A stretch of 29,840 bases of DNA from Lachnospiraceae bacterium UBA7160. Lineage in GTDB: Bacteria > Bacillota > Clostridia > Lachnospirales > Lachnospiraceae. The first letter of the stretch is position 1, and every line of letters starts with the position of its first letter. Shown one piece after another: positions 1 to 7,934 of the stretch. The notes under the pieces are model-generated. The model had not been told where the DNA came from and ran no database searches. It saw only the letters and a list, made by a program, of their open reading frames with translations. The position numbers were made by a program, and so were the translations under genes. The stretch lies in the NCBI GenBank assembly GCA_002491565.1, contig DKWE01000046.1, positions 1-29,840 on the forward strand, in the 5' to 3' direction.

Positions 1-35
1 TTCTGATTCGATATGGCGATTACTTGTGCGTTCAA
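1..35 (-). CDS. 5' end of a ParA/MinD-like ATPase gene (partial, TTG start)
   Basis: Reading leftward from a TTG at 33-35, the 11 codons left in the window translate as (M)NAQVIAISNQ. In ParA/Soj-type ATPases this is the N-terminal beta strand directly before the KGGVGKT Walker A loop, which would lie outside the window. A strong AAAGGAGGAG ribosome binding site at 41-50 sits five bases upstream, which is why TTG is taken as the start. ParA-type genes with TTG or GTG starts are common at the head of plasmid or conjugative-element replication and partition modules, so this may be the first gene of an integrated element. The call rests on a short peptide and the binding site; the rest of the gene cannot be seen. 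Confidence 0.45.
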   Translation of the reverse strand, partial: MNAQVIAISNQ

Positions 36-51
36 ATATTCTCCTCCTTTC

Positions 52-77
52 AAAAAAGCTATCAAAAAAACGATAGC
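52..77 (-). terminator. Hairpin plus T-tract just before the ParA-like start (possible attenuator)
   Basis: On the minus strand a 6-bp stem (GCTATC/GATAGC, 58-63 with 72-77) encloses an 8-base T-rich loop and is followed by six T residues. The T-tract runs almost directly into the ribosome binding site of the gene starting at 35. The form is that of a weak intrinsic terminator; its position in a leader makes attenuation possible. Confidence 0.5.
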
Positions 78-86
78 TGGATAAAC

Positions 87-126
87 AAAAAAGCCAACCA
101 GTTTCCCTATCAAAAACTAATTGGCT
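87..126 (-). terminator. Intrinsic terminator upstream of the ParA-like gene
   Basis: AGCCAA (92-97) pairs with TTGGCT (121-126), and after a 2x2 internal loop AGTTT (100-104) pairs with AAACT (114-118). On the minus strand the hairpin is followed by six T residues (87-92). It would stop transcripts arriving from the tsf side, or attenuate transcription of the gene at 35. Confidence 0.6.
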
Positions 127-387
127 ATGTATCAATACTCTCTTCAATTTTATTTGATATGTTGCTGAATGATATGCTACGATAACTTAAAATTTCTTAT
201 ACAAATGAGTGAAAAACAGTGAATTTTCGCAGTAAAAGATGCTACGTGAATTTTTAGAATAACGAGGAAAACTTTCAGGTGCCATTTGGGGGAAAGCCTT
301 TCCCCCAAATCTTCCCCCAAAAATCCCCCAAATTTGTGTTCAAAATGCGGTAAGATATGATGTGCTGTGTATCGCTCCAAAGGACGC
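127..387. other. AT-rich gene-poor stretch between tsf and the ParA-like gene
   Basis: No convincing gene is seen on either strand. A 77-codon minus-strand frame exists at 177-410, but it begins inside the tsf terminator, has no ribosome binding site and has no recognisable family. The stretch is visibly more AT-rich than the genes to the right. It contains the palindrome at 284-310, three TCCCCCAAA copies (301-332), and two ATGCTACG copies (174-181 and 239-246). It may be an element boundary, but no duplicated attachment site can be shown from one side. Confidence 0.4.
284..310. repeat. 27-bp palindrome with following TCCCCCAAA repeats
   Basis: ATTTGGGGGAAAG at 284-296 is exactly complementary to 298-310, with a single C between the arms. 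Two further copies of TCCCCCAAA follow at 313-321 and 324-332 in the same orientation as the right arm, giving three G5 runs on the minus strand. It has no T-tract, so it is not an ordinary terminator. A protein-binding site or element end is possible. Confidence 0.7.
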
Positions 388-430
388 AAAAAACCCTTGA
401 AAATGCCCATTTTACGGGATTTTCAAGGGT
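388..430 (-). terminator. Intrinsic terminator of the rpsB-tsf operon
   Basis: On the minus strand a perfect 12-bp stem (419-430 with 393-404) continues into an inner CCC/GGG pairing and is followed by a run of six T residues (388-393). It lies 37 bases past the tsf stop codon. Confidence 0.9.
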
Positions 431-466
431 CCTAAAGTTCTCAAATTCAGCTATGCAGAATAGAGT

Positions 467-1405
467 TTACATTCCCATCTGCTTTGCAACCTCAGCTGCA
501 AAGTCTTCCTGCTTCTTCTCGATACCTTCGCCGGTCTCAAAGCGGACGAAGCCTTTGATGGTGATGTTTGCGCCGTTTGCCTTTGCTACCTGCGCTACAT
601 ACTGGCCAACAGACTGCTTGCCATCCTCTGCCTTTACATAAATCTGATCGAGCAGGCAGATCTCCTTGAGCTCCTTCTTGATACGGCCCTGGATCATGCC
701 TTCGATCACCTTCTGCGGCTTCTGGGACTCCTTCGGGTCATTCATGATCTGAGCCATCAGGATCTCTTTCTCATGTGCAATGTAGTCTGCGCTTACCTCG
801 CTGTCGTTGGTGTACAGCGGCTTCAGAGCAGCAACCTGCATTGCTACGTTCTTCGCCATCTCTTTGACATCGTCATTTACCACATCGGTCACAACGTCTA
901 CGAGTACACCGATCTTGCCGCCCATATGCGTGTAAGAAGCTACAAAACCAGCCTCTTCCTTTACCTGAGCAAAACGACGGATCTTCATGTTCTCGCCGAT
1001 CACTGCGATCTGGCCTGCCAGCGCTTCGCTGACTGTCTTGGTAGTGTCGAATTTCCACGGCTCTGCAAGGAACGCATCGATATCTGCTGCGCTCGTCTCC
1101 ATCGCCTGCTCTGCAACCTGCGCTACATAGCCCTGGAACTTCTCATTCTTCGCTACGAAGTCTGTCTCAGAGTTTACCTCTACTGCAACTGCGCTCTTGC
1201 CGTCCTCGGAAACCTTCACCATCGCGATGCCTTCTGCTGCGATTCTGCCGGACTTCTTCTGAGCAGTAGCAAGACCTTTCTCTCTGAGCCACTCCACTGC
1301 CTTGTCCATATCTCCTTCAGTCGCTGTCAGAGCTTTCTTGCAGTCCATCATGCCAGCGCCTGTCATCTCTCTTAACTCTTTTACCATTCCTGCTGTGATA
1401 GCCAT
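467..1405 (-). CDS. tsf: Translation elongation factor EF-Ts
   Basis: EF-Ts is the nucleotide exchange factor that releases GDP from EF-Tu during translation in the cytoplasm. The 312-residue product begins MAITAGMVKELREMTGAGMM, followed by DCKKAL: the N-terminal UBA-like domain with the family signature. A second signature, VNSETDFVAKNEKF, lies near residues 77-90, and the two-part core follows. The length is typical, slightly longer than Escherichia coli. The ATG at 1405 has GGAGG eight bases upstream. The gene lies 152 bases after rpsB in the same direction, the classic bacterial rpsB-tsf pair, and a strong terminator closes the operon. Nothing unusual is seen in the gene itself. Identification is essentially certain. 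Confidence 0.98.
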   Translation of the reverse strand: MAITAGMVKELREMTGAGMMDCKKALTATEGDMDKAVEWLREKGLATAQKKSGRIAAEGIAMVKVSEDGKSAVAVEVNSETDFVAKNEKFQGYVAQVAEQAMETSAADIDAFLAEPWKFDTTKTVSEALAGQIAVIGENMKIRRFAQVKEEAGFVASYTHMGGKIGVLVDVVTDVVNDDVKEMAKNVAMQVAALKPLYTNDSEVSADYIAHEKEILMAQIMNDPKESQKPQKVIEGMIQGRIKKELKEICLLDQIYVKAEDGKQSVGQYVAQVAKANGANITIKGFVRFETGEGIEKKQEDFAAEVAKQMGM

Positions 1406-1557
1406 TTTCTGTTCCTCCGAACTATAATCTATTATGATCCTTTATCCCCCCGCCAAAACAATCGGAAGCTACAGGGCCGTTCCCCATGAACTCCGACTGC
1501 TTTGCTGGATTGTGGAAATACAAAGTACCGTACAATCCGCCGGGTATCAAAATTTCA

Positions 1558-2298
1558 TTATGCCAGTGCGTCTACCGGAGCTTCCTCGCTGTACTCTGCT
1601 TCCGATACTTCCTCTGCGCCCTGCTTAGCCTCGATGACTGCATCTGCCATCTTCGAAACAATCAGCTTGACCGCACGGATCGCGTCATCATTGCCCGGAA
1701 TCACATAATCCAGCTCTTCCGGATCACAGTTCGTATCGCAGATACCGATAAGCGGAATGCCGAGAGTGTGCGCTTCCTGTACGCAGATTCTCTCCTTCTT
1801 CGGGTCTACTACGAAAATCGCATCTGGAAGTCTCTTCATTTCCTTAATGCCGCCCAGGTTCTTCTGGAGCTTCTCCATCTCCTTCTTCAGGGCGATGACT
1901 TCCTTCTTCGGCAGCACATCAAAGGTGCCGTCCTCCTGCATCGTCTCAATATCTCTGAGGCGCTTAATTCTGCTCTGAATCGTCTTAAAGTTGGTCAGCA
2001 TGCCGCCGAGCCATCTCTCATTGACATAGTACATACCGCAGCGCTCTGCCTCAGTCTGTACCGCATCCTGTGCCTGCTTCTTGGTACCTACAAACAGAAT
2101 GCTGCCGCCATTTGCAGCGATATCCGCTACAGCGCGGTATGCCTCGTCCACCTTGCCTACAGACTTCTGCAGATCGATGATATAGATACCATTGCGCTCT
2201 GTGTAGATGTACTCTGCCATTTTCGGGTTCCATCTTCTCGTCTGATGTCCGAAATGAACGCCTGCCTCCAGTAACTGCTTCATTGAAATAACACTCAT
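1558..2298 (-). CDS. rpsB: 30S ribosomal protein S2
   Basis: S2 is a late-assembling protein of the small ribosomal subunit. The 246-residue product begins MSVISMKQLLEAGVHFGHQT, followed by RRWNPKM, which is the S2 N-terminal signature. The second signature, near VDPKKERICVQEAHTLGIPL, is also intact. The acidic C-terminal tail (residues about 228-246) is usual in Firmicutes. The ATG at 2298 has AAAGGAG about eight bases upstream. The gene is followed by tsf and preceded by its own promoter at 2422-2450 and a leader of about 118 bases. In many bacteria S2 represses its own operon by binding the leader; whether that happens here is not shown by sequence alone. Confidence 0.98.
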   Translation of the reverse strand: MSVISMKQLLEAGVHFGHQTRRWNPKMAEYIYTERNGIYIIDLQKSVGKVDEAYRAVADIAANGGSILFVGTKKQAQDAVQTEAERCGMYYVNERWLGGMLTNFKTIQSRIKRLRDIETMQEDGTFDVLPKKEVIALKKEMEKLQKNLGGIKEMKRLPDAIFVVDPKKERICVQEAHTLGIPLIGICDTNCDPEELDYVIPGNDDAIRAVKLIVSKMADAVIEAKQGAEEVSEAEYSEEAPVDALA

Positions 2299-2416
2299 GA
2301 CTTTTCTCCTTTTGGTTGTCTTCTTCCGTATACATCACTTCTGGAGAGACCCTTGCATCCATCCAGACGCCTCCGGCACCGTCTCCAAAATCCGTATACG
2401 TGCTTTTTCTGCAACT
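2299..2416 (-). promoter_or_regulatory. rpsB 5' leader, candidate S2 autoregulatory RNA
   Basis: The untranslated leader between the inferred start point and the rpsB ATG is about 118 bases. It can form an AGACG/CGTCT hairpin next to a CTGGA/TCCAG hairpin. The 9-mer GTATACGGA (minus strand) occurs twice, flanking these (+ strand 2325-2333 and 2390-2398). Ribosomal protein leaders of this size are often autoregulatory. No named Rfam leader was recognised. Confidence 0.4.
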
Positions 2417-2421
2417 TCCAC

Positions 2422-2450
2422 AGTATACCATAAGAATACGTCATCCGCAA
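2422..2450 (-). promoter_or_regulatory. Sigma-A-type promoter of rpsB-tsf
   Basis: On the minus strand TTGCGG (2445-2450) and TATACT (2422-2427) are separated by 17 bases, placing the start point near 2416. The rest of the 2299-2579 intergenic stretch holds only the rpsB leader. No T-tailed hairpin was found after the ABC permease gene, so some read-through into rpsB is possible. Confidence 0.75.
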
Positions 2451-2579
2451 GCACTTTTTACACGATTCACTGCGATTTGCGTCTGATTCGTTGTTACGGC
2501 TTCCCGACTGGGTGGCTGATTCAATGCCATTTGGCCGGGAGCTTTTGACTCCAGCCGGATGATTCTGCACCTCGTGCTC

Positions 2580-3836
2580 TTACTCTCTCCGCAGTGCATC
2601 GATCGGATTCAGGTTTGCCGCTTTCACAGACGGCAGCAGCCCGAAAATAATTCCGATCAGCATGGAGAACAACACCGCTATCACCGATGCCACAATGTCG
2701 ATCGACACAGCGACACCGGATACCCGGTTAATCACCTGCGCCATGCCAATTCCAGCCGCTACGCCAAGCATCCCGCCCATACTGGTCAGCACTGCAGCTT
2801 CTGTCAGGAACTGTCCGAGAATCGTCCCCTTGCGCGCACCGATCGCCTTTTTCAAGCCGATCTCACTGGTACGCTCTGTGACCGACACCAGCATAATATT
2901 CATAACGCCAATGCCGCCAACCAGCAGGGAAATACTCGCAATCCAGATCAGCTGGTTATTCGTCGCAGCACTCAGCTTCTGCATATCTCTCGCTTTCTCC
3001 AGAAGGTTATCCGCCTTATACTTGACTTCTTCCTGTTTTGGAGAAATTGTCGCATTCAGGATCTTCTGAACCTTCTGCCCGGCCTCTTCCATATCATCCG
3101 TGCTTCTCGCCTTGACAACTACCTTCTCCGGCTCATCGTACGCATATGCGATTGGCCAGCACTCCTTCGGAATGAATACACCGCTTAATGCAGATTCCTG
3201 CGCACTGTAATACTGCGAAATATTTGTGATTGTTGTCTCGTAATTGCTTTCGCTCTCTACCACGCCGACCACTGTAAATGGCTCCTCCGAAATTTCCATC
3301 GTCTTTCCGATCGGATTCTCATCCCCAAACAGTGCCTCCGCCGCATTCTGGTCAAGAATCACAACCTTCCGGAATTTCTTTCCGTCATCCTCCAGAAAGA
3401 TTCTTCCTGTCTTCAGGCGGTAGCCGACGGTATCAAAATAACTCTTGTCAATTCCGCGGATTGCGCCGCTGGAGATGGCCTTATCCCTGTAAAACACACC
3501 CTCCATGTTTCTCCGTTCCGTAAAACAGGTCACATTTTCCACGGAATCCAGCTTCAGGATCTCCGACCGCGTCTCCTCAGACACCTGCGGGATCCCGAAC
3601 GGTTTCTGGGAATTGGAATAAATCTCCATCGTATAACCCTTCTCATAGAGCAATACATTAACCGTATTATTCCCGGAACCGATCAGACTGTTCTTGATCT
3701 CCTCATTCGTCCCCTTGATGGTCGATACGATGGAAATAATGGATGCGATACCAATAATAATGCCGAGCATCGTCAGGAAGGAACGCATCTTATGCGACCA
3801 GATTCCCTGAAACGACAGTCTTATATTTTCCAGCAA
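2580..3836 (-). CDS. MacB/FtsX-type ABC transporter permease
   Basis: This is the membrane subunit of the ABC exporter encoded here. The 418-residue product has the MacB_PCD plus FtsX arrangement. An N-terminal membrane span (about 18-40, within MRSFLTMLGIIIGIASIISI) is followed by a large extracytoplasmic domain (about 45-285). Three C-terminal spans then lie near 290-312, 338-362 and 380-402. The conserved VTERTSEIGLKKAIGA loop and the C-terminal NPIDALR motif are present. The start is a TTG at 3836 with GGAGGAG six bases upstream; no better ATG exists. It is the last gene of the operon, 44 bases after adaptor 2. In the MacB family such permeases act mechanically on extracytoplasmic substrates such as peptides, antibiotics or lipids. 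The substrate here is unknown. Confidence 0.9.
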   Translation of the reverse strand: MLENIRLSFQGIWSHKMRSFLTMLGIIIGIASIISIVSTIKGTNEEIKNSLIGSGNNTVNVLLYEKGYTMEIYSNSQKPFGIPQVSEETRSEILKLDSVENVTCFTERRNMEGVFYRDKAISSGAIRGIDKSYFDTVGYRLKTGRIFLEDDGKKFRKVVILDQNAAEALFGDENPIGKTMEISEEPFTVVGVVESESNYETTITNISQYYSAQESALSGVFIPKECWPIAYAYDEPEKVVVKARSTDDMEEAGQKVQKILNATISPKQEEVKYKADNLLEKARDMQKLSAATNNQLIWIASISLLVGGIGVMNIMLVSVTERTSEIGLKKAIGARKGTILGQFLTEAAVLTSMGGMLGVAAGIGMAQVINRVSGVAVSIDIVASVIAVLFSMLIGIIFGLLPSVKAANLNPIDALRRE

Positions 3837-3880
3837 TAGTCTCTCCTCCTGTCTTTACCTGATCTGGTTATTCCTGAAAT

Positions 3881-6800
3881 TTAACCATACATCGATTCGA
3901 GATTGTCGACTTCCTTGGTCGGGGCGCCCTCAACGACATCCTCGCCATACGGAAATGCAATCTTATCATCCGGTTCCAGGCCGGCCAGAATCTTCTTGCT
4001 GTAATTTGACTCCCCGGTCGCTGTCGTCACATACTGCTTTTTCAGCAATCCATCCTCTCCCTGTATATAAACGTAATCTCTGCCGTCATTCTCAGTCCGG
4101 ATGAAGTAATTCTCCAGATAAATCATCTCCGGATCATATACATTGTCAGAAGAAAGCTGTATGGTCGCGCCTCCCTCCTCGATTCCTTCCGGGTTCTCAA
4201 TCAGTGCATAAAACGGATAGTAGGAAACATTCATATTATCCGAACCGCTCCATCCCATCAGGCTGTCTCGTCCGTTCGGGTCCGGGTAGGTAGATACTTC
4301 CTTGACCACTGCCGTAAACTCCATGCCATTATCTGAGGATCCGGTGATAACATCACCCACCTGAATGCTCTGAAGCTCCATCTCATTCATCATTCCCTTT
4401 GCATACAGACCTCCCTCATTGGACACCTTTGCAAAGTAATCCGTATCTGAACTACCGTCCGGCTGTCCGATGCTGATGACCGTCCCGTCCATGGTCGCCT
4501 TCACAACCTTGCCGTCTACGAGACGCTGTGCCTTGCGCACTCTGATCTCTCCCGACCGGATATCAAGGTCACAGTCATGGATTTCTTTCTCCTTCTCTTC
4601 AATCAGCTCCTTCAATTCTTCCGCCGTATACCCATCATCAAACCCAAAATCCGGATCATAGGGATCAAAGGGCGGTTCTGTCTCTTCCTCCCAAAGACCG
4701 AACTGCTTCAGCAGTTCGATCAAATTCCCGCTGTTCCAGACCAAAGCCTTCTGTCCGTCGCTCAGAGCAAGATACGCATCGCGCACCGTCGTCAGCTGAT
4801 AGATCAAAAGCTCTTCATTCTGGGTTGTATCAATTTCCTGGATTAACAGGATGACCTCATACGCGCCAAGTCGTTCCCCGTAAGTCAAAACACTCGGCAC
4901 AGGCGCTTCGCTCTCATCTCCTTCCCCCGTTTCACTGCCGTCCCCGTAACCGTCTCCAGTCTCATCCTCCCAGCCTTCCCAGTCTTCCGGATCCTGCGGA
5001 GCCTCCGGCTCAACAGGAGTCGTCTGTCCGTTCATGCTGGTTACATCTCCCGTCTGAGGCTCCGTCTGGGCCGGATTCTCATCCTCATAGACACTCGCAT
5101 CCAGCTCGCTCTGCCAGCCCGGTCCCATGCTCTCATACGCACGCTTTGCATACTCGTATGCCTCCCGTGTCAGATTGTACGGATCGAGATTGTCAATCAG
5201 CGTCTTGACCCACATCATACACAGCTGCTTATAGCGTGCCTGCAGATATTCTGCCTTTTCCGGTTCCCCTGACTTAGCGAGATACTCCGCTGCCCGCTGC
5301 TTCAGTACATACTCTTCCAGTTTATTGTCATTCGTCCCATCGACAATCTCCTCCGTCTGGTCCGCAAGGTTCGCCTGATAAAACAGGAATGCTGTCTGTA
5401 TCGCCGTCGGATCATACGCTGAAAGCGTCACTCCGTCCGCGCCCAGGGCTGCTTCCGCAAGAGATACAAATGTATTAATGCAGCGGTCCAGCTCTTCCGC
5501 ATAGAATGCATGGATCTGCACCTCCGCTTCCGGCATGACAAACGTCGTCTCCAGCGCTTTTGCGTCTGCAAACTGCACCAGCTCTGCAGGAACAGCCGTC
5601 CATTCCATAAAGTTTGCCAGTCCGTTCTCAGCGTCTCCTGCTGCCTGAACCGTCACTGTATCCCCCGCAGGTATATAAGCTTCCTTCCCTTCTACCCCGA
5701 GAATCCGCCCATTTTCAATCGTCAGCAGATAGACCTCCCGCTGATCCGATTCTGATTCGGTCTCAGACTCTGATTCTGACTCAGATTCACTGCCAGACTC
5801 GGATTCCGGTTCAGAGCTGTCCTCCGAACCAGACTCGGATTCGGTAACAGGTTCGGAGCCTGGTTCGGATTCGCTGCCGGGCTCTGACCCCGGTTCCGCA
5901 CCGCTTTCCGGCTCTGTCTCCGATTCATCCGGACTATTGCCATCAGTCTCCTGCTCCGTTCCAGGTATGGTTTCCTCCGGATTCGTCTCCTTCGGCTCAG
6001 TTTCCCCTGTCTCGCTCTCATCAGCCGGCGTCTGCTCCTCTGTTGAAAACTCTGTCTCTGTCTGAACCGGCTCCGCCTCTGTTTCACCCATCTGCGCGGC
6101 AAGCTCTTCCATTTCCGCCAGACGGTCCAGATTTCTCACTTCCTCCTGCCGCTTCGTCGGAAGGCTCTCGTAGACCTGGCGTGCATCCGCCACATACGCA
6201 CGGAAATCCCCAGGATTCTCCGGATCCAATTCCGAAATCAACAGTTCGGTAAAGTATACATGGTACTGATCCATCAGCTCCCCGTATTTTTCAAGCGTCT
6301 TAAAAGCTTCCTCTCCGAGCGCCTCGCGCACTTCTGCCCGCAGCACGTAGCTCCGAATTGTCTTTTTATCGCCAGCGTTCGGATTGTCCTCCGGGGCTTC
6401 CTCCGTGCTGTCTTCCATTTCCTCCTCTGTGATCTGCTCTTCTGCCAGATTTTTCCGGAAATAGCTTACCGCTTCCCGCACTGCTTCCGAGATATCCGCT
6501 GCCTTGATCGAATCACCATAAGTCCGGAACAGCACATCAATCGCCTTCACCAGCTGCTCATAGCTGGTCGCCATATCAGTAATGGAAAGCTGTTCCGCCT
6601 TCCTGGCATCCTCCGCAACGTGGTCCGGCACATCCTCACTCTCCACGGCCTCAATGCCACCCAGGAAACTCTCCTCAGCTGCACCATCCGCGCCATCCTC
6701 CTGGGAAGGTGCTTCATCAGACAAGGTAGAATCCGTTCCCGTTCCGGACTGAGACAGATCCGGATCCTCTATGATCTCCGCCATATCAGAAGCTGTCGTC

Positions 6801-7231
6801 AGCACCGCAGCCGTGCGTTCCAGGGATGCGCTTGCCCGCGTATTTTTCAGCTTTTCCAGATCTTTTTCCAGTTTTACCTTCGTGAGCTCGCTCGTCTGCA
6901 GATTCAGCTTCTCCATCTCAAGCTCCAGTTCCGGGAGTGTCATATCATAGGAAAAAAGCGGTGTACCTTCTTTCACAACATCGCCCGTCTGCACGAAAAT
7001 CTCCTCAATGGGATATTCCTCGTTCAGCAACACGGTCTGGGAAGCCTGTGAGGTAATGCTGCCATAAATCGAGTCCTCATTCCAATAGCCATAGTTCGCG
7101 TTTACATTCTGTACCGGAACGACATCCACCGGGGTCTTCTGCCCCTGCATGGCATGATAGGCACCGTACACGATACCAGTCACCAGCGCACCCGATACGA
7201 CAACGCTGATCACTACTGTCCTGATTTTCAT
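3881..7231 (-). CDS. Chimeric MacA/HlyD-like ABC adaptor with large surface-module insertion
   Basis: The 1116-residue product is anchored by an N-terminal membrane span (about 5-27). Residues about 55-96 (VLLNEEYPIEEIFVQTGDVV...) are the first lipoyl half, and 905-960 (VVKATMDGTVISIG...) the second, followed by beta-barrel and membrane-proximal domains to 1116. The C-terminus (IYLENYFIRTENDGRDYVYI to VVEGAP) resembles adaptor 1. Ordinary adaptors have about 60-100 residues of coiled coil between the halves; here there are about 800. These include helical modules (about 220-375 and 580-712) sharing the pattern LDP...AR.YESL, an acidic Ser/Glu/Pro stretch (383-495), a domain like the divergent InlB B-repeat (about 498-578), and a third module with VRDAYLALSDGQKALV (816-831). 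The ATG overlaps the ATPase stop by four bases. The role of the insertion is unknown. Confidence 0.85.
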   Translation of the reverse strand: MKIRTVVISVVVSGALVTGIVYGAYHAMQGQKTPVDVVPVQNVNANYGYWNEDSIYGSITSQASQTVLLNEEYPIEEIFVQTGDVVKEGTPLFSYDMTLPELELEMEKLNLQTSELTKVKLEKDLEKLKNTRASASLERTAAVLTTASDMAEIIEDPDLSQSGTGTDSTLSDEAPSQEDGADGAAEESFLGGIEAVESEDVPDHVAEDARKAEQLSITDMATSYEQLVKAIDVLFRTYGDSIKAADISEAVREAVSYFRKNLAEEQITEEEMEDSTEEAPEDNPNAGDKKTIRSYVLRAEVREALGEEAFKTLEKYGELMDQYHVYFTELLISELDPENPGDFRAYVADARQVYESLPTKRQEEVRNLDRLAEMEELAAQMGETEAEPVQTETEFSTEEQTPADESETGETEPKETNPEETIPGTEQETDGNSPDESETEPESGAEPGSEPGSESEPGSEPVTESESGSEDSSEPESESGSESESESESETESESDQREVYLLTIENGRILGVEGKEAYIPAGDTVTVQAAGDAENGLANFMEWTAVPAELVQFADAKALETTFVMPEAEVQIHAFYAEELDRCINTFVSLAEAALGADGVTLSAYDPTAIQTAFLFYQANLADQTEEIVDGTNDNKLEEYVLKQRAAEYLAKSGEPEKAEYLQARYKQLCMMWVKTLIDNLDPYNLTREAYEYAKRAYESMGPGWQSELDASVYEDENPAQTEPQTGDVTSMNGQTTPVEPEAPQDPEDWEGWEDETGDGYGDGSETGEGDESEAPVPSVLTYGERLGAYEVILLIQEIDTTQNEELLIYQLTTVRDAYLALSDGQKALVWNSGNLIELLKQFGLWEEETEPPFDPYDPDFGFDDGYTAEELKELIEEKEKEIHDCDLDIRSGEIRVRKAQRLVDGKVVKATMDGTVISIGQPDGSSDTDYFAKVSNEGGLYAKGMMNEMELQSIQVGDVITGSSDNGMEFTAVVKEVSTYPDPNGRDSLMGWSGSDNMNVSYYPFYALIENPEGIEEGGATIQLSSDNVYDPEMIYLENYFIRTENDGRDYVYIQGEDGLLKKQYVTTATGESNYSKKILAGLEPDDKIAFPYGEDVVEGAPTKEVDNLESMYG
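5747..6085 (-). repeat. Ser/Glu/Pro low-complexity coding repeat within adaptor 2
   Basis: The DNA encodes residues 383-495 of adaptor 2, almost entirely E, S, T, P, G and D, ending in alternating Ser-Glu dipeptides. At DNA level it is an imperfect hexamer tract of GAATCAGA-like units, clearest at 5750-5880. Such tracts usually act as extended linkers in cell-surface proteins and are prone to length change. Confidence 0.8.
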
Positions 7232-7911
7232 CGAAACACCTCCCCATGTCTGGAAATCTCACCGTCAAAAATATCCATAATCCGCTTTGCGTGGCCTGCA
7301 ATCCCCGGATCATGCGTGATCATCACTACGGTTACGCCCTCCTCGTTCAGCTGTGCAAACAGCTCCATGACCTGCTTGCTCGACTTGGAATCCAGCGCGC
7401 CGGTCGGCTCGTCCGCCAGCAAAATCTTCGGCGTATTGACCATCGCCCGCGCGATTGCGACTCTCTGCTTCTGTCCTCCGGAGAGCTGGGTCGGATTAAA
7501 CCCAGTCCGGTCTTCCAGTCCAACACGCACCAGTGCCTCCCGCGCGCGCTCCCTGCGTACTCTCTTGCGCACGCCTGCATACACCAGCGGCAGCGCAACA
7601 TTGTCCAGAGCACTCATGCGCGGAAGCAGCTGGAAATTCTGAAATACAAAACCAATCCGGTTCAGCCGGACATCCGCCAGCTTTTTTTCATTCAGAGCCA
7701 GGACATCCTGCCCCGCCAATTCATAGGTACCCTGGGTCGGCCGGTCAAGACAACCGATAATATTCATCAGCGTCGACTTGCCAGAACCGGAGGGTCCCAT
7801 GATCGCGACGTACTCGCCCTCTTCCACATGCAGGCAGACATCCTTCAGCACGGGAACTGTCATTTTTCCCTGAATGTAATCCTTATAAATATGATCTAAC
7901 TTCAGGATCAT
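7228..7911 (-). CDS. MacB/LolD-type ABC transporter ATP-binding protein
   Basis: This cytoplasmic ATPase powers the exporter encoded with it. The 227-residue product has Walker A GPSGSGKST (39-47), a Q-loop near QNFQLLP (91-97), the LSGGQ signature (143-147), Walker B LLADEPTGALD (164-174) and the switch histidine in MITHD. The short GALD form with FQNFQLLPRMSALDNV is typical of the MacB/LolD/FtsE group, which pairs with FtsX-fold permeases. The ATG at 7911 is chosen because GGGGAGG lies upstream and MILKLDHIYK is the normal family start. A longer frame to 7947 would overlap adaptor 1 and adds an unconserved stretch. Its stop overlaps the adaptor 2 start (ATGA), implying coupled translation. 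Confidence 0.94.
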   Translation of the reverse strand: MILKLDHIYKDYIQGKMTVPVLKDVCLHVEEGEYVAIMGPSGSGKSTLMNIIGCLDRPTQGTYELAGQDVLALNEKKLADVRLNRIGFVFQNFQLLPRMSALDNVALPLVYAGVRKRVRRERAREALVRVGLEDRTGFNPTQLSGGQKQRVAIARAMVNTPKILLADEPTGALDSKSSKQVMELFAQLNEEGVTVVMITHDPGIAGHAKRIMDIFDGEISRHGEVFR

Positions 7912-7934
7912 AGTACAACCTAACCTCCCCTGCC

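Noticed and set aside
177..410. 77-codon minus-strand frame between tsf and the ParA-like gene
   Set aside because: It starts inside the tsf terminator hairpin, has no ribosome binding site, and runs through the palindrome and G-rich repeats.
6260..7051. 263-codon plus-strand frame opposite adaptor 2
   Set aside because: Antisense shadow of acidic helical sequence, without start signals or family resemblance.
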